Shown here piece after piece: positions 1-12,958 of a DNA stretch of 64,000 bases. Each line of letters begins with the position of its first letter. Within the stretch, counting starts at the first letter, position 1. The notes beneath the pieces are model-generated. The model worked only from the letters and a program-made list of their open reading frames with translations, was not told the DNA's origin and did no database searches. The stretch is from Varroa destructor (taxonomy: Eukaryota > Arthropoda > Arachnida > Mesostigmata > Varroidae), in contig NW_019211457.1 of assembly GCF_002443255.2 (NCBI RefSeq), forward strand, positions 16,106,374-16,170,373. The letters are read 5' to 3'. The position numbers and the translations under genes were made by a program.

Positions 1-3000
1 AAAGCTAAGCAACGGTAAGATACGGCGTGTGGCCGCGAAACAAGTGGGGAATGTATATGCATGGCTGGGCCTTTTTGGATGCGCGCTGTGTTATATACCC
101 AGGTTCTTTTCGCTGTTGAGGCGGAAACCACACTGCCACACCCAGCTCCGCCGGCATCGTCTAGTCTCAATGCTCCCAGGTCCGCAATGTCTTCCTTGGG
201 CTAGAGTTTGATAGAAGCAAATTTAATCAAAGATGCTTCGTCCAGCAACAGTCGCCAGGCCTGGTGGGACTACTCTGGGGAGAAGCTATCACACAGTTCA
301 ACGCTGTGGGCAGGAGTCTGCTGGGCGTTATCAGGTGTTTGTGACGAAATGCATACCGAACACATTCACTCTCGCGTTTCTATTACCTAACCCAATAATG
401 AATGGTATAGATGCTGGCATGGGCATTTCGAATTATATTCATTATAATGTTAAAGTTTAACGAAAATTTTCATCTCACAGAACTTCCTATACCAACGTGA
501 ACCCATTTTTTAAAGAGTAAACATTAAAAGTCATTCGCAAGTTTTGACACATGAGCAATCAACAATCAGACGCAAAAAGCTACGGAAAAGATCAATGACT
601 TTTAAAGAAACACAACGCACGATTCTATGTTTTTCTTGATCTAAAAGTAACTTCACCTTACCACTAGCCTAATAACCCCTCGACAGACCCACGTATCATC
701 GTGCATCGGGCAGGCGATGTGGCATTTGCACGCTGACCTATGGCTAGTTCAAAGACGATGGGTTCCTTGTACTGTCCACGGTTATTAAACTTGTACCTTT
801 TGTTTACGTACCGCTCATTTGGTTCTACGATAGGTTTTATTTGATATAGTCCTTGTACGGTTGTTACGCCGACTGACAAAACATATTTTAGAGCACTTAT
901 ACGGGGGTACGAGTTGGTTAATGTCAGAACCGCTGCTGTTCACCTCCGTACGGTCCCAGATCACACGAATCGTACGGGTTGCTTATACATAATTACAGTT
1001 CTCTGTATACTATCCACGGCATTCCTTTTTCATGTCGCAAATCCTTTTTTCACAGATCGCTCGCAATTAGTGGACGACGGGCGACATTACCATTGATTCA
1101 AAATGCCCGGGTCAATGACTGGCTGCTCGTTATACACGCGCAGATGGGCTAAACGATAGTACTTATTCAGAATCTATTATTACATATAATACAATCAGAA
1201 TCGATCGCCGATAGAGAACGCAATGCTTTGCTCAATAATTCTATATGAGTAGCATACAGCGTACAATAGCGAACTTGCACGACGAGCCACTTTCCCATCT
1301 ATGTCTCTGGTCATTAACTAAAAAAATGGGTCTGATTCAATTAAACTCACCATTTCCGAATAGGACACGGATGCCGGTCGCCGTTGCCCCATGAACAACT
1401 TTTATTCTTGGCATTGCGTCAAAATAAAAGCGAATTAATTCAAAGTACTATAAAGTAAAAACTACAACGCGCCATATATCCCGACTGCCGTCGTAAATTC
1501 TGAATAGAACCGGTAGCTTACGTAAAACAACACTTCGCCCGATCAGAAACGGGTCAGAAGTACGAAAGGCTTCTGATCTCATGTCGGCAGAACAACACGA
1601 CAATCAGCGAGCGGTTTGCGGTGCTTTTTTTTTCTTACTTTTTTGACACGCTGCCTTACCCCAGTCGACGCACTTGGGTCTGTTCCGTGAACGGCTAGTG
1701 GCCCACTGGCAACGCGCGCCGTCGCTATACGCCGATGTATAAAATGAAAGGCGACGCGTTCAAGGTCCATTCGATGAAGGGCACTCCCATCTCTAAATTA
1801 AGGATTACCAAAGTCTGTTCTTTTGAAATGCGCACAGCGGGAGGAGCGTGACGCGCGGCACGTACGTTTACCACTTTCAATAACAGTAGCAACAGATCAG
1901 AGCTGTAGAACAGAAGTAGACAACATTTCATATTTCAGAATTGACAAAAACTTAACAGGGCAGTTGCAGACATCGTTGCGTATCATTGTGATCGGTAATT
2001 TTCTTTCTCTTATCCGGAGAATCGTACCATGTCAGCAGATAGATATCGCTGCTATCGTCCAAACGAAGTCTCCAAGTAACTGTTGGCAGGGTGGTCAAAG
2101 CGAGCTGATTTACGTAAGATACCCATTATTTATCTAGCGAAAGAAGTTGTCAACAAGATGGAAGACGCCAATGGGCAGCAAATTTCAAAAGACCGAATGC
2201 ATCGAAAAAATTATTTACAGTTTGTTATTATTCGTTCTTTTTTTTAGTGCAGTTTTAGTACCGGTTCTCTCAAATATGCAGATGTACATTTACGACCGAC
2301 TGACTTAACTAACTAGATAGTATCTTTTTGGTTCTTTATGTCTTAAAGCGTTAGTCAAAAAGGACGCCGAACTCGAGGGAAACATAGGAAAAGCTATATA
2401 ATTACGTGTTTGATCGCCAGCTTATTTTTGTCTTGGGGTGCGCTTCTAAATGAATGGTGAGCTTAATGGATGTGTTTTTTATGTGTAACATTATTAACTG
2501 AAGAACATTAGCTGATGGCACGGACCTACGGTGGTCATCGTGTCAAATAATGATAAAGAAAACGCTGAACTCGAAAGCGTGCTGCGAACTCAGCGGCCTT
2601 CATTAAATGGCTCGGAGATAACGGACGACCGTTCGTCCTTAGAACAATTCTTTCTAGTAAACTTAGCAAGATATTAAGTTCAGCGAACTTACACTGGCAA
2701 CAAGTACCAACAGCTAACCACTGCCTTCTGTAATTAGTCCGTCAAGAATGAATCAAGTCCGAAAAAAATTATTTGCCAATAAATATGAAGACCCCCATCG
2801 CCCTCTCTCGTACGTTCTCATCTACGCGGCTGGTGCAAGATCGTTTGGCGTATTTGTTAAATAGGTTAGAAGCACATCTCTTTTTACCCTAGCGTTCGTT
2901 TCCATTAGTCTTCCAGACATACACATGCACTAGGCGTGCAATTCTGCACGCAAGTTTATAATAATAACGCCAGTTTCGTTTCTATCCCGCGCCTTCATAG

Positions 3001-3160
3001 GCGTCGAGACATATGTGGTGTCAAAAGCAATCCACCTTCCCGGCGCCTCTCAAACTTCAGCTTCTTCTCGTATGTATATACACCGATATGCTGGACGCCT
3101 ATATACACTTCAATACCTGCCCGCGGTGCAGTGCGCAGCTTCACTATAAGAAAAAGCGCG
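1..3160. other. AT-leaning stretch with no supported gene
   Basis: I see no gene here. Open frames are short or begin at non-ATG codons, for example a 104-codon plus-strand frame ending at 2137 that opens at TTG and a 71-codon minus-strand frame at 664-879 that also opens at TTG. A TATAAAA string lies near 1736 but has no convincing initiator or ORF downstream. There is no microsatellite longer than about 12 bases. Best read as intergenic or intronic sequence. Confidence 0.5.
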
Positions 3161-3165
3161 CACTA

Positions 3166-3229
3166 GCGAGAGAAGGAAAGAAAGAGGAGGGAGAGAAGGA
3201 AAGAGAGAGGAGAAACAAAAAGGAAGCTA
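3166..3229 (+). repeat. Purine-only (GA/GGA/AAAG) tract
   Basis: About 60 bases of almost pure purine made of GAGA, GGAAAG and GAGGAG units. It is a low-complexity tract, not a clean tandem repeat. Such tracts can form triplex DNA and contain GAGAG cores, the binding site of GAGA-factor-like proteins in arthropods. Nothing nearby proves a promoter. Confidence 0.6.
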
Positions 3230-5105
3230 AGGAGTGTGTTAATGTCTGTTTGCCACGATGACGACGTTTCCCGATAACCACTCTGCTAGAAATGTCTTGC
3301 GGTACTTATACAGACGCCAGCAGCAGACGAAGTTCTGTTAGTGAGAGCGTCGGTGAGCACAGCCACTAATAATCAGTGCCGTAGTATGTAGAGCAGTTAA
3401 TTTTCATGTGCATTAAACTTGTCGCTTCTACTGTTGTTGTTATGTTGCTGCTATTACAGCCGCCGTCCTCTGTTAGGTTTATCCTATACGATATGCCCTC
3501 CTTGCCCGTTGACATACGACAGCATCTCAGCCCCAGCCTATGAACACTCGAGTGTTTCGATCTCCCGCGGTCGCGTTTCGTTAGCGCAGGAGTCGGCCGA
3601 TTTCCTGCAGGAGAGACGATTGAACGGTTCAGCGCTAGTGGTACCAGGGTAGGGACGCTAGGGCTTCCTTGACTGTAGCCAACAGTTTCAAGTAGGAGAA
3701 GGCTGTTTTAATTGCAGCGTGGGGTTCAACAACGCTTGAGGCGAATTGCGTACGATGGTGGCGTTGGCGGTGTTACTGATGATGGGAATTAGTTACGGTG
3801 TGTGTCCCGCTCGTCCGGTTCCTCGCTGCACGCTCCTTTACTGTTGATTTTGCGCGGTTCCTCAGGTAACGTGCGAGGAGCACCTCGCGCGCGTCGGGAC
3901 CAACAGCGCTTCGACGAAAACAAGTTCTGAACAAGCGGTAAATAGCAACGGGTCTTGTCTGTGCTAGATACGTTTATGTACTAGCGATGCAAACGATCAG
4001 CACGCGGGGGGCACGATACTAATAGACAGAGAACGTTTCTGAGATAGCTTAGTGTGTCCATGCATTTCGCCATTCTTCGAGTTACACTACTAAGTTGTAT
4101 GTAGTTACCTCATCTACCTCAAATAGGCGGCGCACAACGAACTATTGTTCTGAATTGTTGATTAATACTCTACACATCGTGGCCACCTCTTGCAAGTAAG
4201 TCATGCGTGCCTTATAGGCGACATTAAACAGGAGGCACTTATCCCAAGGCCAGATTGGTACCCTAAAATCGAATCTCTCATTGAATCTGTATTTACTGTT
4301 TATCAACTAGATCTTCACTCGGGAGCATGTACCCAGATCAGAAGATCTAGTTCAATCTACCCAACAAAAGTCATAAGAAAGAAACTGCAACCATCATGGA
4401 TCCTGTCTGTCGCAGCAAGAGATGCAGCAAAAACAAAATCAATCGAGCCTTTCTTGTCTCCAGGCCCACTGGATACATGCTTCGCCTGCATACTACCGTA
4501 GGCCATTTCTGTGACGCTGCAACATATTTCTCTCTGAAGGGCTGAAGTCGCTGACTAGTGAAAACTGGCTAAATATGTTTCAACCCCTTGAGTTAGGCAC
4601 CACGTTTAACGTTCCTCCCCGTTCAACACGCCGGGCGTCGAACCGAAAACTCGGTATCCCCTATGGTCTCAGTCTGTTCAACTGGGAAGTGAACCTTGCG
4701 AGCAGAATTTGTTACTAGACGATATCTCTCGATGCCAATGCCACCGCTCCTGTGCTTCCCATTTTCATTGACCTAAAGCCAGCCTGTCGATAATGGTTTG
4801 CTTGCTTCTTTATTTGAGAAAGCTGCTGTGGCCAGCAGCTGGGCAGTACGACTTGCTATTAATTGGGCGATTTGTTGCTGCTAAAAGAGGTTCTGTTCGC
4901 CTGGGTTCTTTTCGAGTGCAACCGCTGGCGCTGCTTCAAGACTTTTGCTTGACCCTTATCGGCTCCTTCCAACCCCTCCTTCGAACCCTTCCCTCCCCTC
5001 CCCTAGCCCCGCGGCCCCCCTTAAAAACTTTAAGGCGGCGACTTCCGTTGCTGGTAGCGCTATGGACTAGACACAAACTAGGAGCCGCGGACAACGTTGC
5101 CTAGC
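3230..5105. other. Mixed-composition stretch, no supported gene
   Basis: This stretch has locally higher GC content around 3480-3960 and 4800-5100. A donor-like CAG/GTAACG lies near 3865 and another, CAA/GTAAGT, near 4194; neither has an identifiable partner exon. A 103-codon plus-strand frame ending at 4501 opens at TTG and matches nothing I recognise. The strongest object is the G-quadruplex motif at 4986-5020, listed separately. Confidence 0.4.
4986..5020 (-). other. Putative G-quadruplex motif on the minus strand
   Basis: The plus strand shows six C-runs of 3, 3, 4, 4, 4 and 6 bases separated by TT, T, T, TAG and GCGG. The minus strand therefore has G-runs of 6, 4, 4, 4, 3 and 3 with loops of 1-4 bases. 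This meets the usual definition of at least four runs of three or more G with loops of at most seven. It also contains overlapping CCTCCC/CCCCTCCCC boxes of the kind bound by Sp1/KLF zinc-finger proteins. Confidence 0.6.
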
Positions 5106-7322
5106 GACTGATGTCAGCTTTATGCAGTTAAGCTTATAAAGATTAGATCATGAGAGGTAAACGAGTACTAGTTAGGGGAAACTCATTAATGGCAGGTTCT
5201 GTCAATCGGCATTCAACGCTGGACAAAGTTTTGTCTCGTCAATAAACGCCATCCATACAAAGATTATTGGCTGAAAACATTCACATACAGAGATAATTGA
5301 CGAAAAATAAAGTTTAACTCGCACTTTATTGAGTAAAGACAGAATGGTTACTTATTAGTTCAGCGGAACAAATACGAATGAAAAAGGAGCTATTAATTGC
5401 TCGGATACGGCAAGTTGAAACGAAGACACCGCAATGTGTTCTTCCTGAATAGGATATACAAAGGATTTCTGCCTATTACGCAGACGTTCAGTTCTGGCCT
5501 AGAAGTAACCACTGGCATAAGGTGCAAAAAAAAAGAATTACAGTGATCCAGATAGCAATAATTTCACTACTAATCTAAAACGTTTCCGATAGCTAACTTA
5601 ATGCAGGGCTGTATAGTAGACATAGTAGGTTTAAATAAGCCCGCCACAAATTGATTCCATAAACAGCAGGCTAACGTAAGTAATACCCGTTTCGTGTAAT
5701 GGGAACTCATTTTTAATAATGTCCGGGTCATTTTCATAATAAATTGTATAAAACACAACACCACAATCTACACAGCGCCATCACAATGCAGCCGATAAGA
5801 TAGTCCTCTGAAATATGTAGATCCGTACAATCATCTAAAACTACGTTGAATATATGACAACATTAAACGCAGGGAACGAGCAGAAGTAGCCCGTGAAAGT
5901 GTTTTCATATACATTGCGGCGTACTAAATATTAAAATTCTACCTGGAACAAAATGGCAGAAGGCTTATGCCCCAGTCTTCCCGCTAGATACTTGCCTTGG
6001 CAGGAGCCGCCATTAAATTACCGCTATTCATATATTATGAATTATACTACGACGAGCGCAGGATAAAAGTGAGGCAAGGGTGAATACCTCAATTAAGAAT
6101 GAATTCATATTCAGTAGATCGTGAGAAGTCTCATTCGTGGTGGACCGGAGACCGCTCTCGTGATCCGATGAAATCGCCGCAGGACCCCAACAGACCCCCG
6201 ACGCCTTCATGCGATACTTCAACGAAACGTTCACGTTGCGACAGATAGTTCATTACGATAGAGGCGGACTATATGAATAGACGAAGTGCCTCGTAATGTA
6301 CTGGCGCCTCGCTTTTTAGCATTGTTTAATGCACAAGAGAAGTCTTCGCGTTTTTTGCGATCCACTTCGATTGTTACTGGGGAGGCACGAGGGCTATTTA
6401 ATTATAGATGTCTAGCAATAGACCAAGTGACCTCCAGAAGCGATTCCCGCCTTCTTGGGATTCGACCTGAATTAGTCGCAGGTATTTGCAGGCCTCGATA
6501 TTGAATTCTACAATGAACTACACAAAGACATTATCCAGACAACTCTTTGCACATACCCCTAACAGTGCCGTACGTCTTGAACTACGGTACCAGATGAAGT
6601 ATTGCTGGATTGTCCATACTGAACTAATCTAGCTAGTAATTTTCAGGTACACGTAAGAATAGCTATTCTTACACGGTAATATAGTTGATGGTTACCATAT
6701 GTAAGCTTCTGAAAGGTAAAACATTTTCTATTCCATCAACGACGTACGGTAAACTATTAAAGTGTCCTTATTACACTTGTTCCTATCTAGGTTAGCCGCA
6801 CCACCTCGAGTCCCCTAACGAATTGTACAACTAGTCGGTCGTGCACCAATATAATCATCAGTCTATCTCACAGCAGAATTTGTATCGGTAGCGCTTGAAT
6901 ATACGTACACGCGCACGAGTGGCGCTTGCTTGTTCGTGCCCACGTGAGCTAACGTCAAGGTCAATTTTGATGCAATGGCCTGTTTGATCCAGAATTTCCG
7001 AACACCAGCAGTGAATAGCCGACCCCTTCGAGATATTGCAGATTGACCAAACGAATATAATTTGCACTTATTAATTCTCTTAACGGCCGTACTTATGTGA
7101 ACAGATTCACTTGCGTGACGTGGCCATAGCACACCGTCAGCCAACTCTTTACGCTGATCTTCGCGCCGTTCGAAGGGATCAGCCGCTAACTAAACTGATC
7201 TTAAGTAAGGCACCAACCATCAATTTGAACGCCATAACAAGCCGCGTCGCCGACCATAACAGCGGCAGCAGCTGCAGTAACAACACGGAACCCGGTCGAA
7301 CACTCAACTCTGCTTACTTGGG

Positions 7323-7323
<1 letters not shown>
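5106..7323. other. AT-leaning stretch, no supported gene
   Basis: No ORF here exceeds about 75 codons from a real ATG with any supporting signal. The only structured element seen is the 20-bp palindrome at 6653-6672. A string at 6645-6650 (TTTTCAG followed by GTACAC) could be read either as a splice acceptor or a donor, but it has no partner. Confidence 0.45.
6653..6672. repeat. Perfect 20-bp palindrome
   Basis: GTAAGAATAGCTATTCTTAC equals its own reverse complement over all 20 bases, and the flanking bases do not extend the symmetry. It could be a homodimer binding site, a cruciform-prone seed or chance. Confidence 0.8.

Positions 7324-7380
<57 letters not shown>
7324..7380. repeat. (TA)n microsatellite with one G interruption
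   Basis: 57 bases of alternating TA, broken only by a G at 7371. Flanks are not symmetrical, unlike the array at 51407. The apparent Tyr-Ile repeat in translations across it is an artefact of the dinucleotide. Confidence 0.97.
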
Positions 7381-7381
<1 letters not shown>

Positions 7382-10300
7382 ATCTTGTAATGTACGATTT
7401 TTTTCACCCCAATTACATTTTCTTAGCACAGATTGTCGGTATTTTTTGGCGTTGGCGCTCCACAAGGCTCATCGACGCGGGCTAGCGTTTGTCCGTTCGT
7501 CCAAGAACGACAAAGGAACGAGAAAGCACTCGCGCGCTCAAGTAAATTATAAATTGAATTACTACGGCTTGCCGTCGACACCAGGGAACCACCTTGCACA
7601 AGACTGACTGCGGCTGCTGACGGTGGCGGCGGAAGGGGCGGCTTCGTGTACAGTGTCTAGCAGTAGCTGAACTTCAGCAAAAAATACAACAGCGGCTTGG
7701 CGTAAACGACAATGAAAAAGAGATAGGCTAAATGGTCGAAACATATTTGACACTCCTTCATGCCAATGAATTTGCTCAGCGCAACTTTATGCGCTCTTGA
7801 CGAACTTTGTAAATAACACAAGTTTATTTTTAACTTCGGTTACGCATGCGCGAGTGACAGTGCCGAAGGCCCACATCTTCCGTCATAAATACGATTGCCA
7901 ATAAAACCCAAATTTATATCTACATATATAGAGGGGCAATCATAAGTGAAATTGCAGTCATGCGAACAATGTGCTGACAGAGCTGAATAAGTAAGTAAAC
8001 GATTTTTGATTTACTACTGGCATTTCGATCGGTCGGTCTGGGCGTCCGTTCATCTGCCTCTCTCCAGCAGCTTCGTTTATCGTCGTACGTCACTTACTTG
8101 TACGCGTGAAGTCTGAGGAAGCGCGCCCTGAATTTATTTACTTTTTATATGTTTGGAGCACTACACATATAGCGCCTGCGCACAATAGTCATCCACATCA
8201 GTTCAAGATGAGCCAACATGAAAATAACCCTAACATCTAGAATAGATCTGCTAAGACCGCTTTAGCTGTGATTGTGTGTACGTGTAAGTTTGTTTGTAAA
8301 TGTGAGCTGGCACTAACTGTCATTTCGATAACTTTTTGTTAATTTCGAAAAATTGTAACTTCGGACTTGACGCAGTCTTCTATTAATAGGTAAGAGAAGA
8401 AACTACACCAATCAAACGCGTCTGCTCAATGAACATGTAAGAAGTCATCCCAAAAACATCTTCCGTGAACTGAAGTCGTTCATAGCCATTAAAACAACTT
8501 TGTACGTTTTGGTGTAGGGAAGTTAAAGACGTGATCATCTGCTATACGACACGTTGAACCTGGTAGTAATTGATGTTTTGAAAAAAATAGGAAGATGAAA
8601 AACTGGTAGCAAAGTCAATTTTCAACATCTTACATTTTTTCTCGAAGTTGACCATTTTGAGATAGGTCATATTTACTTCAAATCGTAATAAATAGTAACA
8701 TAGGCATATCGACACATATGGCCAAGGCCAAATTAGCGCATCGCTGATCAACAAGGCATCCGATTAATTAAAAAAAGATCCATATAGATTAGCTCAAGTA
8801 ATTATGCCATATATAGAAGCAAAGTCAAGCACGGCGATTTAACTTCCCACATTGGAAATATGTTTGCCCCCACGCCTCTTTCAATAGAGGAGAAGCAGCT
8901 ATCTGCGAAGATAGATTGCCTGTGGACCTCAGCTATTCATATTCTATATCCGTTCTTACTATCAGTAGAAACTGACGAGCTTTTCGGCTTCTGAACCAAA
9001 TCTCTGGACGTGAAATGCATCTATCTTATTGCCTATTACGAACACACACAGACAGGTAACTCACGCGTATTTCAACAGCTCAAAAAAACAAGCGGCCAGT
9101 TTGATCCCCAGGATGAAAAACGTACGCCGTTCGTTCTTTTACACTGAGCCCTTGTTTTCAATGTTTTTTATTCCTTTTTTTCGCCTTGTCCTGACATGCC
9201 GACAGTATTTATTGTACTCGCAGATGAGTCGCTTACAGATTACTGACGGGGTATGCCACAATCTGTGTGAAGACGTCGACTTGAGCACAAAACGTTTGTG
9301 TACCGGTGACCAATGCGCGGTCCCTTTCAGCTCATGAAAGATGGGAGCGCCCTAGCAAAGCTCAACGAAGAGATTTTTAGCCTTGCCAGCAGCACGGAAC
9401 GTTCGGCCGGGTGTTGGTCACCAAGGCCATACAACAATGAAGACAGAAGTTTGCAAGAAGTCTGAAGCCTTAACTGAAGACTGAAAATACATATCTGGAC
9501 AATGGGGTAGCACTTGTCGACTGGATATAGATAGCTGCGAAAAGGTAAAGTTGTGAAAGGTATCTAGCATTAATGTCCTAGCGGAAACTATTGGCACAGA
9601 AGAACTTCAGGTACCTCGGGCCTGCTATTTGTCAGTGTATTGCATAAAGGATAATGGGGTAGTTGGGAACGCGGCAGGCGCAATGTCTTGAAAAATCAAC
9701 ATTATTCACAGAGTAACTGATCGAGTTAGTAACGCTACCTGATGATAACGTAGTTTTAATAATTTGGTGCATAACACAACCTATCACTATATCCATAGGT
9801 GTATTCAAGGTTCAGAGCTAAGTTTGCAGGATGGTAATAGTGCCAATATTAACCGTACGCCATGAGTATACTCGCAGCGTAACTGCGAATAAGTTGCTAG
9901 TAAAATGTGTAGGTAACGTTTAATTAACTTAAGCCCAGCCCTACTTGGAAACCAATTGTACGAAGAATCCATATCGCTCTCAAAACTTTTAAACACCCGC
10001 ATTATAGGTATATAATGAAAAAAATAAAATCGAATAGGTCTTCCTTTACAGTTTACGGGTGCTCTTTCATCTAGCTGGTTAGTAGTACATTTAGCTGAGA
10101 AAGCTCGACGCGACCCGTACTTGTGAGATTGAGATTCAGCTCAACTTATCATTCAGCCACTCCCAACATAGTGCTTTAAGTGGCTGCTACTGCCGCCGTC
10201 CTTGCCATAACCGGTCTCGTCATTTTAGTTGTTAATTGAAATCAAGACGCGTGCAAGCAGGCGTCTCAGGCGGCGTGGCCGATGAAAAAGTGGGGACGCA

Positions 10301-10440
10301 AGATCAACCCGTCATTGCCTGCCTAACGTGGTGTCGGCGCGCGAAATCGCCGAAACGGCTAAAAGCAGAGAGATAAATAACCAACAACAAAAAAAAACGC
10401 GAGAACATAGGAAAAACGACGAACGCTTCGTGCCTTTTCG
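7381..10440. other. AT-leaning stretch, no supported gene
   Basis: There are no ORFs with support. Near 7843-7854 the string ACGCATGCGCG is one base from the NRF-1/Ewg consensus. A 27-base segment at 9223-9249, starting ATG after a pyrimidine-rich CAG and ending at GGG/GTATGC, looks like a small exon but the donor is weak. The rest shows nothing distinctive. Confidence 0.4.
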
Positions 10441-10500
10441 TTGCTTCTGTTGTTGATTCCCGTTCGTTCGCTATTCTTTACGCGGCCACAATGGGAGGGA

Positions 10501-10809
10501 ATGCTGGGACTGCCCCTAGACGAAGCCGTTGGCTCGCCGCAATGTTCCCGTCTAATGGAAGGCCTAGAGAAGCGGATGGTGAATAGCAAAACTCCGATGC
10601 CGTCGGGCCGGTCGAGTGTTAATAAGAGTTATTGGCCTGTCCTAACTGTTTTTGAGGGGCAGGGAGCCTGCAGGACTGATGAAACTCCTAACATCGCCGG
10701 TTCACACAACACCACCCTTAGTGCGCTATCGGTATTAATTCAAGCACAGTGTATGAAGGATGCAACTATAGAAAATGTTCAAAGCAGTTCTACCGTTGTA
10801 GCTGGCTAA
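10501..10809 (+). CDS. Weak candidate ORF, 102 codons, unrecognised
   Basis: An ATG at 10501 with G at -3 opens 102 codons to a TAA at 10807-10809. The predicted product is hydrophilic, with a Ser/Thr-rich C-terminal half and no membrane segment, zinc-binding or catalytic motif. The reading frame is already open upstream from 10441 without a Met, so an upstream exon junction cannot be excluded. There is no nearby polyadenylation signal or good splice site. An open frame of this length is expected by chance in this window, so this is a prompt for transcript evidence and not a gene call. Confidence 0.15.
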   Translation: MLGLPLDEAVGSPQCSRLMEGLEKRMVNSKTPMPSGRSSVNKSYWPVLTVFEGQGACRTDETPNIAGSHNTTLSALSVLIQAQCMKDATIENVQSSSTVVAG

Positions 10810-12130
10810 TGACGGAACCGAATATGACAGACACGATCAGGCGACGTTTGTTTGCTATTTCCGAGCGAATTTAGCCAGGGACCTTAAAAATTGACCGGAG
10901 TAATTTTTGCAGTATCCATGCTTGTGGTTGCACTCCTAGAGAACCCAGCTTTCTTTGCGATAGTGCCGGGTGGTAACCGGAAATAACAATAGACGAACTC
11001 GTTCTGTTCGAAATTCTGCCTATCATTATGATGTCTCATAAAGCTCACTATCAGGTTAGGATTTTTTTCTCGACAAATGTATAATGATACCGTTAACAGT
11101 TAACACTGATAGAAGCAACCCAATGAACTGTCGGCAAATCGTTCTTCAAATAGGCCCATCCCATTGCCTAGCTTCTAGAGCGTACAGAGACCGCGTTTAC
11201 TCCTTGAATCTCTATCAAATAAATATATATATATTCATTTGTGGACAGATAAGTAGACGCAGCGGGACTTCAGCGGAATTTGCAATAGATGTTCACAACA
11301 ACTAATGTAGCCAGACTTTTACTTCAATCAGGTCCGATGGAAACCGAGTAAGATCAATACGTAGTTCATATCCGCTTGACCTTGTTAGTTATATGGACGA
11401 TTCCACGTCATTACGGCACATCGTGGTAGCCTATAACCGTTTACATACAACAGAGCCAAGTATTTGATTGCTGTGGTTCCGTAAAATCTAAAAATGAGCA
11501 GAGCAATTGATGGCCGCCCGGACAACGACGGCCGTTCTATGAGGAAACGGCAAAGTTGGAATGGGCGATACGTTCTGCGTTGACGGCTAATTATTGCTCT
11601 GAGGCAGGCGAAAAATACGAAGGCGTTCTAATTAACTAATCAATAGCCAAAAAAAGCCTGATGGGACTGAATGGTCCAGAAAGAAGGAACGAGAAACAAA
11701 ACACGTAAAGAGGACCAAACATTGCGCAGGCTAAACTAAACGAGTAAACCTGCCGGCCACGTTGCCTGCTCTTACCATATCCAATCGTCCGTCCACATCT
11801 ATGTGAAATCTATCAACTAGTGGGAGAATAGTTACCAAAAGCTATCCAGCAACGATCCCGAAACAAAACCTTATCACATATTAAGACGGCAGTTCGCTCT
11901 AACAAATGACGGAATGCCGTCTATGTATACTCTAATTTTTTTCTTTGAATCGATTTAGCCGCAATTTTTTAGTACTTTCTAAAACATCCATATGTGTTTT
12001 TTGGTTGATATTTACACTACGAACAAAACTCCGTAGATCAACTAAGCCGCCAAACCGTATTCTATAGTATTTATGGGAGAAATTATGAGAAATTCCAATT
12101 GAGTACAATCTTCAGTCACCCTGCACGTGT
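10810..12130. other. AT-leaning stretch, no supported gene
   Basis: Only short open frames, including one at 11084-11305 that crosses a short AT repeat near 11220. No RNA gene, long repeat or promoter motif was seen. Confidence 0.45.
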
Positions 12131-12132
12131 GT

Positions 12133-12209
12133 TTATATAGCACTTCGATCGTAACCGCTGCCGCCGCCATTGCTACCACCGCCCTCGAAAGTGCCGTTGG
12201 TCCATTGTT
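12133..12209 (-). CDS. Possible terminal exon, Gly/Ser-rich C-terminus
   Basis: On the minus strand a pyrimidine-rich acceptor ending TTTCTTATCAG (at 12210-12220) is followed by 77 bases that read as two phase bases plus 24 codons and TAA. The last residues are FEGGGSNGGGSGYDRSAI, a glycine/serine-rich low-complexity end of the kind found on RNA-binding and cuticular proteins. An overlapping minus-strand frame stays open over 12042-12287, so the reading frame is ambiguous. No AATAAA was found in the next 200 bases of the minus strand, which weighs against a true 3' end. Confidence 0.15.
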
Positions 12210-12958
12210 CTGATAAGAAATGGGGTGTGGGCCGCCGCCCGAGTCTTTAGTTTCCGTATAGCTCAGCCCGGGCTGAAGCCGATACAAACCATCGGATAGG
12301 ATATTAAACTACATGCTACTGTATGCCGTCAGGGCCTTCGGCCGTTGACTCGGAACAGCGACAGAGGTGAAGCGTGAGATTCATGTTTCTAATGAACAGG
12401 GAAATATTTTAACGAGGGATCGATTTGTATATTCACACGTGGAACGGAGACTCATCGCGAGGCTGCTAAATGCCTGCATGCCTGCAAATGAACGTTGCCG
12501 ACCTCTCGGCGACATCGTGAAGAGAGCATTGATTTTTCCTAAGCCATTCGTTTCATATATGAAGTATTTTAATCGTTAATTGAAAAACTGCTTTAACTAA
12601 GTGAATTGCCCTATCTTAATTTAAACTTTATAGCTAACTAGTCACACAGCGTTAATCAGTTCGAAGCACCAACAGTGACAAAGTTAGCTCGTATCAACCT
12701 TAAAACTACTCCTGTTTCGCCAACCCTACGTCCTGCAGCAGGTGACAGTACCCTTACAGATACTACAGTTCTCAAGTTGCGTTAGCGGGAACCCTGTCCT
12801 GCTCCGATAGGCCTGGATTCTAAGCAGGGGGACTCGGACTAGCGAGCTTTTGCCACTGAAGCTAAAAGGTGCTCATACTGTTGGAGATTTCTGATAACTT
12901 GCGCTTCCTATATATATATGTTTCTATCGTTCTCTCGCACGTTTTTTTCTCTACTCAC

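Noticed and set aside
664..879. Minus-strand 71-codon frame with a convincing polar composition
   Set aside because: It opens at TTG, has no splice sites, and a frame this short is expected many times by chance. My attempt to extend it upstream relied on a wrong frame and did not hold.
4634..4644. Minus-strand GGTTCGACGCC, a perfect polymerase III B-box
   Set aside because: The outer T-stem does not pair beyond two base pairs and no A-box or acceptor stem lies at the right distance. A lone B-box is expected by chance in 64 kb.
7324..7380. Open frames encoding Tyr-Ile repeats at 7111-7485, 51290-51547 and 58798-59013
   Set aside because: The repeats come from translating TA dinucleotide arrays in either strand; no gene is implied.
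9223..9249. 27-base exon-like segment starting with ATG
   Set aside because: The donor GGG/GTATGC is weak and there is no supporting signal nearby, unlike the microexon candidate at 26284.
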